NCBI GenBank assembly: GCA_963703235.1
Contig: OY969802.1
Location: 1,364,001 to 1,428,000, forward strand
Length of the DNA stretch: 64,000 nucleotides
Direction of reading: 5' to 3'
From: VRUE01 sp963703235
Lineage (GTDB): Bacteria > Actinomycetota > Thermoleophilia > Solirubrobacterales > 70-9
Positions within the stretch are counted from its first letter, which is position 1. Each line of letters opens with the position of its first letter. A model generated the notes under the pieces. The model had not been told where the DNA came from. It was given only the letters and a program-made list of their open reading frames with translations, and did not search any database. Both the position numbers and the translations under genes were made by a program. This document shows positions 42,827 to 50,438 of this stretch, in pieces.

Positions 42827-44526
42827 CCGGCAAGCCTAGAACCCCCTGGTCGCCGCCGCTCAGGCGCAGCCCGCCTCGCTCGCTCGACCTGGCGCAGTCC
42901 CGTAACCCAGGCGTCGGTGTCGATCTCGCCGCGGATCAGCGCCGCGAGGCCCTGGAGCGCCTCGGCCTGGCCCCCGGCCTCGGAGATCGCCTCGACCAGC
43001 AGCGGCACCGTGTCGAGCCCCTCCGAAGCCTGGCCGATCAGACCCGGAATCTCTGCCGCCGGCGTCCCCTCACCGAGCAGCTCGCCGGCGCGCCGGTTGC
43101 GGCCGGAGGGCGCCAGCACGGTTGCGGTCAGGTCGCCGACCCCGGCCAGGCCGGAGAACGTCTCCAGCTCGGCCCCGCGTGAGATCGCATGCTCGATGCA
43201 CTCGCGCCAGACCTGGGCCGCCGCGATTCCCGCCGCGTTGAGACCGTGCCGCTCGCAGGCCGCAGCGGCAAGCGCGGCGGCGTTCTTCGCCGCACCGGCC
43301 ATCTCGACCCCGCAAACGTCGCCGCTGCGCTCGCAGACCAGTCCGGCGCGGTCGAAGACCTCGCCGAGCTGCGTGCGCAGGTCGGGGTCGCCGGAGCCGA
43401 GCACCAGCGCCGCCGAGCCGGAGACCGCCTCGCGCGCGTGAGCGGGGCCGCCGAGGCAGGCGACCGCGCGGGCGCGAACGCGGGCGCCGACGTACTCGGC
43501 AGGGAGCTGCCCCCGCGGTGGGATCAGTCCCTTGGTCAGCAGCAGGACCGAGCAGCGGTCGCTGACCCGGTCGGCGATCGCGCCCACCGCTTGGGGCAAC
43601 GAACCCGAGGGGATCGCCAGGCAGACCAGATCGAGGCCGGCCAGCTCGATCTCGGAAGCCGGGCGGACGTGAAGCGACTCGGGCAGCGGCACCCCCTCCA
43701 GATAGCGACGGTTCTCCCCCGTCTCCGACATCTCGGTCGCCTGCGCCGAGGTGCGGGTGCCGAGCTGGACGTCGAGCCCGCCGCGGGCCAGCAACACGGC
43801 GACCGCGGTGCCCCAGCTGCCAGCGCCGATCACCGCCGCCCGGCGCATCGGCGGCAGCCCGCCCATCGCTTCCCACTGCAGCAGGACGCTGGGCCAGATC
43901 CGCGCCGTCACGTTCTCGGCCAGCGGTGGCGAGGGCTGCTCGACCCGGGGGAAAGTCACCGCGCGACCGAGCCTCACCTTGACCTTGCGGGGGCGGATGC
44001 GCCAGCCACGTCGCACGTGCTCGGTGCCGAAGACCGCAGCGGGCAGCACCGGCGCGCCGGTCCGCAGAGCGAGGTGACCGACGCCGCGCTTCGGGCTCGC
44101 CAGAGTGCCGCTGCGGATCCGCGTCCCCTCGGGAAAGATGCAGACGGCGCCGCCGCGCTCGACCACCTGCCGCGCCGTCTCCACCGATTCCTCGTCCGAC
44201 TCGCCGCGGCAGATCGGGAAGGCGCCGAGGCGCGAGAGCAGCCAAGCTTGCCAGCGGCGCTCGAACAGCTCCACCTTGGCCACGTAGTTCAGCGGCCGCC
44301 GCCACGGCAGGGCGCCGCCGATCGCGAAGGGATCGAGGAAGCTGCGGTGATTGGAGGCGACGATCAGGCCGCCGCTGAGTCGGCCGTTTTCGCGCCCCTC
44401 CCGCACGTAGCGGAAGTAGACGAGGAAGAACGGTGTCATCAGCACCCGCGCCACCAGGTACATCGGCCAGTTGACGCCGTGGCGGCGCGTGTAGGCGTGG
44501 TAGCGCGCGAGACGCGACTGGTCCAT
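42823..44526 (-). CDS. Fusion of 1-acylglycerol-3-phosphate acyltransferase and glycerol-3-phosphate dehydrogenase
   Basis: The protein is 567 residues from ATG 44526 (GTG 44547 would add seven). Residues 1-222 are PlsC: NHRSFLD (His60, Asp65) and FPEGTR (131-136). Residues 226-555 are GpsA: GAGSWGTAV (from 234), KGLIPP and the AAKNAAALAAAACERHGLNAAG catalytic Lys block. GpsA makes glycerol-3-phosphate from DHAP and PlsC adds the second acyl chain, so one chain carries two steps of phosphatidate synthesis. No stop or frame break lies between. Separate genes are the normal arrangement. Its stop overlaps the sigma factor start (GTGA). Confidence 0.85.
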   Translation of the reverse strand: MDQSRLARYHAYTRRHGVNWPMYLVARVLMTPFFLVYFRYVREGRENGRLSGGLIVASNHRSFLDPFAIGGALPWRRPLNYVAKVELFERRWQAWLLSRLGAFPICRGESDEESVETARQVVERGGAVCIFPEGTRIRSGTLASPKRGVGHLALRTGAPVLPAAVFGTEHVRRGWRIRPRKVKVRLGRAVTFPRVEQPSPPLAENVTARIWPSVLLQWEAMGGLPPMRRAAVIGAGSWGTAVAVLLARGGLDVQLGTRTSAQATEMSETGENRRYLEGVPLPESLHVRPASEIELAGLDLVCLAIPSGSLPQAVGAIADRVSDRCSVLLLTKGLIPPRGQLPAEYVGARVRARAVACLGGPAHAREAVSGSAALVLGSGDPDLRTQLGEVFDRAGLVCERSGDVCGVEMAGAAKNAAALAAAACERHGLNAAGIAAAQVWRECIEHAISRGAELETFSGLAGVGDLTATVLAPSGRNRRAGELLGEGTPAAEIPGLIGQASEGLDTVPLLVEAISEAGGQAEALQGLAALIRGEIDTDAWVTGLRQVERARRAAPERRRPGGSRLAG

Positions 44527-44657
44527 GAACAGCGCTACACAGGCCACCGGCGAGGGTTACGGATCGCGGCGGCGGCCCAGACAGCGCAAGATCGGCCGCG
44601 AGCTCAGCCGCGAGGAGAAATCGGCATGGGACCGGTGAACCCGGTCCCATGCGCCCC

Positions 44658-45431
44658 CTATTCCTCTGTACCGATTGTTATGCCAGTGGGGCTACCTTCG
44701 AGGTTCGTGCCCTTCAGGGCGATCTCTGCGCGGAAAGTCCAGGACAGGATTTCTGCGCCGCAGATCAGCGCCGGTCCGGATGTCCTTTTCGACAGGACGT
44801 TTTGGATTTCCATATCGGCTGTGACCCAATCTTTCGGTGTGGTTTCTTCGGCCGGTTTGTTTGTCAACTCGACCGTGCCCAAACCGGTCTGTTCGCCGTA
44901 GTGCCATGTGCATAAAGAGATCGCCGATGTGTGATTCGTGTGGCTGGAGTAGAAATGCATCTCGATTGCTTTGCCAGCGGGGCAAACAAGATCCGTGGTA
45001 GCTGTATAGGTGTGTTGGGATTCGGCTTTGTTCGCTGTGAGGTGAAGTAAATAGTTACAGCCATTCATTGTGATTGTCGGGATGCCGAGATTGTTTGTCT
45101 CACAGCTGCTGCTGATTTCCGGCGTCAATGCAATCGATGTATCGCCCAAGTTTGCTTCCCCGTGATAGCCGCTTGTTTGGCAGTTGAATGTCCTGGCGGC
45201 GGTTTCCAGCACAAACGTTTTGATTTTTGTCGTAGTGTGTGTATGTGTTTCTTTTTCTGTGAATGTGTGTGTGATTTCCGCTCCCAGCTCATCTTTGCCT
45301 TCGAGTGTCACTGGGCTCGATTCGGCTTTGAGCTCGGCGTCGAATTCCGCGTTCGCGAGTGGCGCCGTCATAGCGCTCACCAAAACGACGATCACCAAGG
45401 CAAGGCCATGGCCTTTGAGGTTGTGAATCAT
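44658..45431 (-). CDS. Secreted low-GC protein, paralogue of the 39770 protein
   Basis: The protein has 257 residues with the signal peptide MIHNLKGHGLALVIVVLVSA ending near LANA. The mature part is rich in Thr and Ser with paired Cys residues (FNCQTSGY, SSCETN, GCNYLLHL, LVCPAGKAIEM, LICGAEI). AAGGGGAAGAG before the ATG is a good ribosome site. The base composition is markedly lower in GC than the neighbours and the codons include many A/T-ending ones, which suggests transfer or relaxed codon selection. Its layout matches the 39770-40432 protein. Function unknown. Confidence 0.65.
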   Translation of the reverse strand: MIHNLKGHGLALVIVVLVSAMTAPLANAEFDAELKAESSPVTLEGKDELGAEITHTFTEKETHTHTTTKIKTFVLETAARTFNCQTSGYHGEANLGDTSIALTPEISSSCETNNLGIPTITMNGCNYLLHLTANKAESQHTYTATTDLVCPAGKAIEMHFYSSHTNHTSAISLCTWHYGEQTGLGTVELTNKPAEETTPKDWVTADMEIQNVLSKRTSGPALICGAEILSWTFRAEIALKGTNLEGSPTGITIGTEE

Positions 45432-45522
45432 CTCTTCCCCTTCGTTTGCCTGCGCGCTGAGAACGTGCCCAGCACCGGAAGGGAGAATGATCTAATAAAA
45501 TTGATAACCCCGGTGCCCTCCG

Positions 45523-46530
45523 CTAGGCCCACGCCCGTTCGACCAGCTCCTGCAGTTCCTCGCGGGTGGGTGGTTCGGGCGTGAATGCGAGCTCCGGGCG
45601 GGCGAGCACCGACTCGATGGCCCGGTCCAGCTTAGAGCGGTCCGCTCCAGCCTCGCCCAGGCCGGGTGGGTCGCCTCCCAAGTCAAGGATGCGGGGTTCG
45701 ATTTCGCTCGGATCGGTTCCCAGGGCTGCGGCGAGTTGCTCGATCTCCTCCGGGGCGCGGGGGGCCATGAAGGCCATCGCGCGGGGGAGGATCGCGGCGT
45801 TGGTCTCGGCGTGGGGCGAGCCGCAGACCCGCACCAGCGTCTGGCAGACGACGTGGTGGATTGCGAAGGCGCCGGAGTCGATCGCGTAGCCGCAGAGGAT
45901 CGCGCCTTGGGCGAGCGCGGAGCGGTCGCGCTCGGCCGGCTCCTGGTCGAGCGAGGCGGCGATCAGCCCGGCGCCACGCAGCGCCGTCATCCGCGAGACC
46001 GGGTTGGCGAAGGGCGTGTAGAGGGAGTCGGCGCCGTGGGCGAGGGCGTTCATGGCGCTGGCGCGGAGCATCCGCTCGGCTCGGCCGGTCATCGCCTCGG
46101 GATCGGCGACGACCAGCTCGGGCCGCACCATCGCTTGGACCCGCGCCTCGGCGCCGGCGGGCAGGCGGTGGATGCCGGTCATCTCGGCGCCGGAGAGCGT
46201 CGTCGGGATCGCCGCGACCCGGGCTCCGCTCACCGAGGCGATCGCCTTCGCGGTGTCGACGACCCGTCCGCCGCCGAGGGCGACGAGCTGCCGGGAGCCG
46301 ACCCGGTCGAGAAGGCCCGCCGCCAGCTCGGGCACCTGACCCGGCGCAACCGCGTGCGTCGCCCTGGCGGCCGCCTCCAGCTCGGGCGCGCCGAGCAGGG
46401 CGCGGGGCGTGGTCAGCAGCTCGAAGCCGTCGAAGCCGTGCTCGCGCAACAGCTGCGGCGCCTGCTCGACCGCGCCCGTGCGGAAGACGACGACCCGTCC
46501 GGCGTCGCGCCAGACGAAGCTTTCGCTCAC
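45523..46530 (-). CDS. Iron-containing alcohol dehydrogenase, maleylacetate reductase-like
   Basis: The protein is 335 residues from GTG 46530 (SESFVWRDAGRVVVFRTGA). The NAD-binding GGGRVVDTAKAIA block, PTTLSGAEMT, and the metal ligands in NALAHGADSLY, IHHVVCQTLV and SPHAETNAAILP fit the maleylacetate reductase branch of iron ADHs (about 350 residues). It reduces maleylacetate to 3-oxoadipate in hydroquinone, resorcinol or chloroaromatic breakdown. The start overlaps the stop of a ring-cleavage dioxygenase gene as GTGA, which supports the assignment. Confidence 0.85.
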   Translation of the reverse strand: MSESFVWRDAGRVVVFRTGAVEQAPQLLREHGFDGFELLTTPRALLGAPELEAAARATHAVAPGQVPELAAGLLDRVGSRQLVALGGGRVVDTAKAIASVSGARVAAIPTTLSGAEMTGIHRLPAGAEARVQAMVRPELVVADPEAMTGRAERMLRASAMNALAHGADSLYTPFANPVSRMTALRGAGLIAASLDQEPAERDRSALAQGAILCGYAIDSGAFAIHHVVCQTLVRVCGSPHAETNAAILPRAMAFMAPRAPEEIEQLAAALGTDPSEIEPRILDLGGDPPGLGEAGADRSKLDRAIESVLARPELAFTPEPPTREELQELVERAWA

Positions 46531-47462
46531 TCGGTGCGGACCGCGCGCGGGTTGACGACGGGCCGCAGGTTCGGCTCGACCTCGGAGCGCAGGTGCTCGA
46601 AGTCGGGCGGCAGCGAGAGCTTCTCGCCCAGGTGCTCGAGCGGCTCGTCGACGGTGAAGCCCGGCCCCAGGGTGGCGATCTCGAAAAGGACGCCGCTCGG
46701 CTCGCGGAAGTAGATCGAGCGGAAGTAGAAGCGGTCGATCGTCGGCGTCGGCTGCGCCCCGGCCGAGATCGCCCGCTCGCGCCACTGCTCGTGATCCTCG
46801 ATCGTCGAGGCCCAGGCGACGTGGTGGACGCTGCCGGCGCCCTGCAGCGAGCGCTCCTCGGGCGGATCGTCGTAGGCGTAGAGGCCGCCCCGCTTCCCGC
46901 CGCGCGCTTCCCAGCCGGGATCGGCGGGCTCGAACTCGAGCGCTTCCAGCAGGCGGCTGCTCGCCTCCGGAGCGCCGCTGTAGGCGCAGACGGCGTGGAA
47001 GCCCTGCAGCGCGAGCTCGGCCGGGACCTCGGGGTGGTCGGCGATCAACGGCTCGTCGTCGACGTCGGCGACCAGCAGCTCGTGCTCGAGGCCCTCGGGG
47101 TCGGAGAAACGGAGGGCGTCGCCGACCCGTTCGGGATCGCGCCCGTGGGCGGCCAGGCGCTCGGTCCAGAAATCGAGCGACTGCAGCGAGCCGACCCGCC
47201 AGACGATCCGGTGCACGTCGCCGGCGCCGGCACGTCCGGACGGCACGCCCGGGAACTCGAAGAAGGTCAGGTCGGAGCCGGCGCTTCCCTGCTCGTCGGC
47301 GAAAAAGAGGTGGTAGACGGTCGGGTTGTCCTGGTTGACCGTTTTCTTGACCAAACGGAGGCCGAGCACCCCAGCGTAGAAGTCGACGTTCTTCTGCGCG
47401 TCGGCGGTGATCGCCGTGATGTGGTGGATTCCCTCCAGCTTCACCACCGTCACGTATAGCAT
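46527..47462 (-). CDS. VOC-family ring-cleaving dioxygenase (MhqO/LinE-like)
   Basis: The protein has 311 residues if started at ATG 47462; GTG 47453, 47447 or 47444 would be only slightly shorter. Two VOC modules are seen: GIHHITAITADAQKNVDFY and VHHVAWASTIEDHEQW, with VLFEIATLGPGF at the end; the metal His/His/Glu pattern is kept. The first module closely follows the MhqO/LinE type, enzymes that cleave hydroquinone rings with Fe(II). With the downstream maleylacetate reductase, it would form a hydroquinone-to-3-oxoadipate module. It diverges from the next gene with almost no spacer. Confidence 0.85.
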   Translation of the reverse strand: MLYVTVVKLEGIHHITAITADAQKNVDFYAGVLGLRLVKKTVNQDNPTVYHLFFADEQGSAGSDLTFFEFPGVPSGRAGAGDVHRIVWRVGSLQSLDFWTERLAAHGRDPERVGDALRFSDPEGLEHELLVADVDDEPLIADHPEVPAELALQGFHAVCAYSGAPEASSRLLEALEFEPADPGWEARGGKRGGLYAYDDPPEERSLQGAGSVHHVAWASTIEDHEQWRERAISAGAQPTPTIDRFYFRSIYFREPSGVLFEIATLGPGFTVDEPLEHLGEKLSLPPDFEHLRSEVEPNLRPVVNPRAVRTE

Positions 47463-47465
47463 CCT

Positions 47466-48848
47466 ATGTCGATGAGCCGCGCACGACGACGCACGGTCAA
47501 GGCCCTGGTGGTGCTCGGCTCGGTCTTCGCCTTCCTCAGCGTCTTCGCGATCTGGACCGAGCGCCAGGCGCTCAATACCGACGACTGGGTCGAGACCAGC
47601 GACCGGCTGATCGCCGACGCGAAGATCCGCGCCGCGGTCAGCGACTACCTGGTCGACCAGCTCTACACGAACGTCGACGTCGAGGGCGAACTGAGCAGGA
47701 TCCTCCCGGGCGAAACCAAGAACCTGGCCGGCCCGGTCTCGGGAGGACTGCGGCAGGTGGCCGGGAACGGCGCCGAAGAGGTGCTGAAGACGACCACCGC
47801 TCAGGACCTCTGGGCGGACGCCAACCGGGCCGCGCACGAACAGCTGCTGGCCGTCCTCGAAAACAAGAAAGAGGCGGTCGAAACCGAAGGCGGGGACGTC
47901 ACCCTCAACCTCGGCGGCCTGGTCACCAACCTCGCGGACCAGGTCGGGATCGGAGCGCAGCTGGCGGAGAAACTGCCTCCGGACGCGGGCCAGGTGACGA
48001 TCCTGCGCTCCGATGAGCTGAAGACCGCGCAGGACGTCGCGGTGGCGATCAAAGGGCTGGCGATCGTCCTCTCCCTGCTCACCTTCCTCTGCCTCGGCCT
48101 GGCGATCTACCTGACCAAGGGCGGGCGCTGGGTGACCGTGCTCTTCTGCGGCATCGGCCTGATCGCCGCCGGCTTCGCGGTGATCGTCGTCCGCCAGATC
48201 GCCGGCGGCATCGTCGTCGACCAGCTGGTGGTGGACGAGAGCGTCAAGCCGGCGGCGGAATCCGCCTGGTCGATCTCGACCTCGCTGATGACCAGCATCG
48301 CGACGACGGTGATCGTGGTCGGGGTTCTCTTCGGCGTCGCTGGCTGGCTGGCGTCGCCGAGCGCGCCGGCCCAAGCCACCCGCCGGGCGATGGCGCCGGT
48401 CCTGCGCGACTACGCGGCCTGGGTCTACGCCGCGCTGGCGATCGTCGTCGGCTTCTACTTCCTCTCGGCGCCGACCCAGAACCTGCGCTCCTTCCTCACC
48501 GCGCTGGCGATCGCCGGCCTCGCCGCATTCGGCATCCACGAGCTGCGCAAGCAGTCCGAGGAGGAGAACCCCGACGCCCAGCTCGGCGACGTCTTCGGCG
48601 GCGCCAGAGAGCGCGTCGCGGGGGCGGTCAAGAGCGCCAACATCGGCGAGCGGGCGTCGAAGCTGCGCCTGCCCGAGGTGCGCATGCCGGGTGGGGGCGA
48701 CCGCGGCGCCGAGCCGGCGGTGGACGACGAGGAGGCTCGCCTGCGTCGCCTCGAACGGCTGGCCGAGCTGCACGAGAAGGGCGTGCTCAGCGACGAGGAG
48801 CTGGCCGCCGAGAAGGCGCGCGTGCTGGCCAGCGGCCGCGACGCGTGA
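47466..48848 (+). CDS. Membrane protein with C-terminal SHOCT domain, unknown function
   Basis: The protein has 460 residues. One N-terminal membrane segment (VKALVVLGSVFAFLSVFAIW), a large extracellular region (about residues 40-190), then a cluster of five hydrophobic segments up to about 355. The tail is cytoplasmic and ends with a SHOCT motif (RLERLAELHEKGVLSDEELAAEK). SHOCT domains are short oligomerisation units at protein ends (family knowledge). The ATG is 4 bases from the start of the divergent dioxygenase gene, so the promoters must overlap. I do not recognise the function. Confidence 0.75.
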   Translation: MSMSRARRRTVKALVVLGSVFAFLSVFAIWTERQALNTDDWVETSDRLIADAKIRAAVSDYLVDQLYTNVDVEGELSRILPGETKNLAGPVSGGLRQVAGNGAEEVLKTTTAQDLWADANRAAHEQLLAVLENKKEAVETEGGDVTLNLGGLVTNLADQVGIGAQLAEKLPPDAGQVTILRSDELKTAQDVAVAIKGLAIVLSLLTFLCLGLAIYLTKGGRWVTVLFCGIGLIAAGFAVIVVRQIAGGIVVDQLVVDESVKPAAESAWSISTSLMTSIATTVIVVGVLFGVAGWLASPSAPAQATRRAMAPVLRDYAAWVYAALAIVVGFYFLSAPTQNLRSFLTALAIAGLAAFGIHELRKQSEEENPDAQLGDVFGGARERVAGAVKSANIGERASKLRLPEVRMPGGGDRGAEPAVDDEEARLRRLERLAELHEKGVLSDEELAAEKARVLASGRDA

Positions 48849-48852
48849 GAGA

Positions 48853-48924
48853 GCCCGCCTCCGGAATCGAACCGGAAACCTCCTGGTTACAAATCAGGTG
48901 CTCTGCCGATTGAGCTAGGCGGGC
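48853..48924 (-). tRNA. tRNA-Thr (anticodon TGT)
   Basis: Read on the minus strand this is a complete cloverleaf of 72 bases: acceptor arm GCCCGCC/GGCGGGC, D arm GCTC...GAGC, anticodon arm CCTGA/CCAGG with loop TTTGTAA, so anticodon TGT, and T-arm TCCGG/CCGGA with loop TTCGATT. No CCA is encoded. It lies between two protein genes and is a possible integration hotspot; nothing in the adjacent 1 kb shows integrase or att repeats. Confidence 0.95.
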
Positions 48925-48945
48925 GCTCGACCGAATATAGAGGGC

Positions 48946-49959
48946 ATGAGCGACGGCGTGGGAATCGACTCGGTGACGTACCGGTATCTGCAGCCGGGCG
49001 AAGGACGCGTGCTCAGCGAGGCGATCCGGGTCGCCTACGGAGACACCTACGACGCTCGCTGGGTCTACGACCCCGACGAGGTCTCGGCCCGCCTGCAGGC
49101 GGGGACCTACGTCTCCTGCGTGGCGGAGACGGGGGCCGGCGAGCTCCTCTGCCACGAGGGCATGAGCCTCGCCGCGTCGGGCGACGCGGTCGCCCACTCC
49201 GGCCAGGCGGTGACGATGCCGGCGGCCCGCGGCCAGCACCTCTTCACTCGCACCAAGCGCCACCTGATGGACGGTGCGCGCGAGCGCGGCCTGGCGGGGA
49301 TGTACAGCGAGGCCACCGCGGCGCACCCCTACAGCCAGCGGGCAAACCTCGAGCTGGGCGCGCACGAGACCGGCTTCCTGCTCGGTTGGATTCCCGCCAG
49401 CGTCGCCAACGACGCGGCGGCCGAGCGGCGACCGAGGCGCCAATCGGCGGCGATCTTCTACACCAAGTTGAACGACGGCCAGGAGCGCGAGGTCTACGCG
49501 CCGCCGCGGCACCGCGAGATCGTCGGCCGCACGATCGAGCTCTGCGAGCTGCGCGGGAAGCTCGCCGAGCCAGCGGCCGGGGCCGAGCCAGCGGAGCGCA
49601 CCGAGCTGCAGGTCGAGGTCGATACCGACCACAACCTGGCCCTGATCACCGTCGTCATCCCCGGCTCCGACCTGGAGACCGCGATCTCCGCCGAGCGCCA
49701 CCACCTCTTCCATACGAAGAACCTCGACGCGATCTACGTCGACATGCCCCTCGACAACCCGTCCACGTTGCTCCTAGCGGACCACCTCGAGCGCCTCGGC
49801 GTCTCCTACGCCGGCATCTTCCCCAACCGCCACGCCAACGGCGACGTCCTCCGCCTCCAGTCCCTCCACCGCGCCCGCATCGCCCCCGACGACATCGCCG
49901 TAGCCTCAGACCACGGCCGCGAACTGCTCGACTATGTGCTGGCGGACCTTTTCGATTGA
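48946..49959 (+). CDS. GNAT-like acetyltransferase-fold protein
   Basis: The protein has 337 residues. The N-terminal half resembles a GNAT N-acetyltransferase: the TYRYLQPGEGRVLSEAIRVAYGDTY entry, AVTMPAARGQHLFTRTKRHLMDGARERG around the acetyl-CoA site, and ATAAHPYSQRANLELGAHETGF. The C-terminal 150 residues form a second, unrecognised domain with PGSDLETAISAERHH and a long LDNPSTLLLADHLERLGVSYAGIFP strand. It ends by running 28 bases into the end of the convergent vsr gene. Function unknown. Confidence 0.65.
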   Translation: MSDGVGIDSVTYRYLQPGEGRVLSEAIRVAYGDTYDARWVYDPDEVSARLQAGTYVSCVAETGAGELLCHEGMSLAASGDAVAHSGQAVTMPAARGQHLFTRTKRHLMDGARERGLAGMYSEATAAHPYSQRANLELGAHETGFLLGWIPASVANDAAAERRPRRQSAAIFYTKLNDGQEREVYAPPRHREIVGRTIELCELRGKLAEPAAGAEPAERTELQVEVDTDHNLALITVVIPGSDLETAISAERHHLFHTKNLDAIYVDMPLDNPSTLLLADHLERLGVSYAGIFPNRHANGDVLRLQSLHRARIAPDDIAVASDHGRELLDYVLADLFD

Positions 49960-50408
49960 AATAGCTCTTGCTGCCAGGCAGTGGCTGGCGTGCCCTCGAC
50001 TCGCTGGCGAAGCGTCTCTTGAACCCGTTCTATGACTTCGGGAAGCGCCTTTCGGACTTCGAAGTCCCAGATGCGTAGCACGCTCCACCCAGCTCGCGAC
50101 AGCTCACTGTCCACGCGCTGGTCGCGAGCAACGTTCGCAGAAATCTTTTCGTCCCAGTACGCCCCCGACCTCCCTGGCCTATGGCGAGAGGGATGTCCAT
50201 GCCAGAAAGCGCCGTCCACAAAAACAGCAACTCGAAGAGCCGGCCAAGCCAGGTCCGGAGTTCCAGGGACTCGCTTGTAATGCGTTCTCCAGCCCCTGAG
50301 GCCTGCCGCATGCAGGCCGCGCCGTAGCTCTATCTCTGGCTTCGTATGCTTTCCCTTTACAGCGGCCATGATGCGGCGGCGTTGCTCGGGGGTGCGCGTA
50401 TCGGCCAC
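49932..50408 (-). CDS. vsr: DNA mismatch endonuclease Vsr
   Basis: The protein is 158 residues from GTG 50408. It matches Vsr throughout: EQRRRIMAAVKGKHTKPEIELRR, PGTPDLAWPALRVAVFVDGAFWHGH (active-site Asp and metal block), then KISANVARDQRVDSEL and WSVLRIWDFEV. Vsr nicks the T strand at T-G mismatches from deamination of 5-methylcytosine and so protects DNA carrying a C5 methyltransferase. The neighbour is exactly such a methyltransferase, divergent with a 30-base gap. Lower GC than flanking genes suggests recent acquisition of this locus. Confidence 0.92.
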   Translation of the reverse strand: MADTRTPEQRRRIMAAVKGKHTKPEIELRRGLHAAGLRGWRTHYKRVPGTPDLAWPALRVAVFVDGAFWHGHPSRHRPGRSGAYWDEKISANVARDQRVDSELSRAGWSVLRIWDFEVRKALPEVIERVQETLRQRVEGTPATAWQQELFQSKRSAST

Positions 50409-50438
50409 GAGGTTCGATCCTATCTCGCCCCCGATTCG

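Noticed and set aside
48853..48924. Integrated element at tRNA-Thr
   Set aside because: No integrase, no repeated tRNA 3' end and no change of gene type next to it; the restriction-modification island starts 1 kb away beyond a normal gene.
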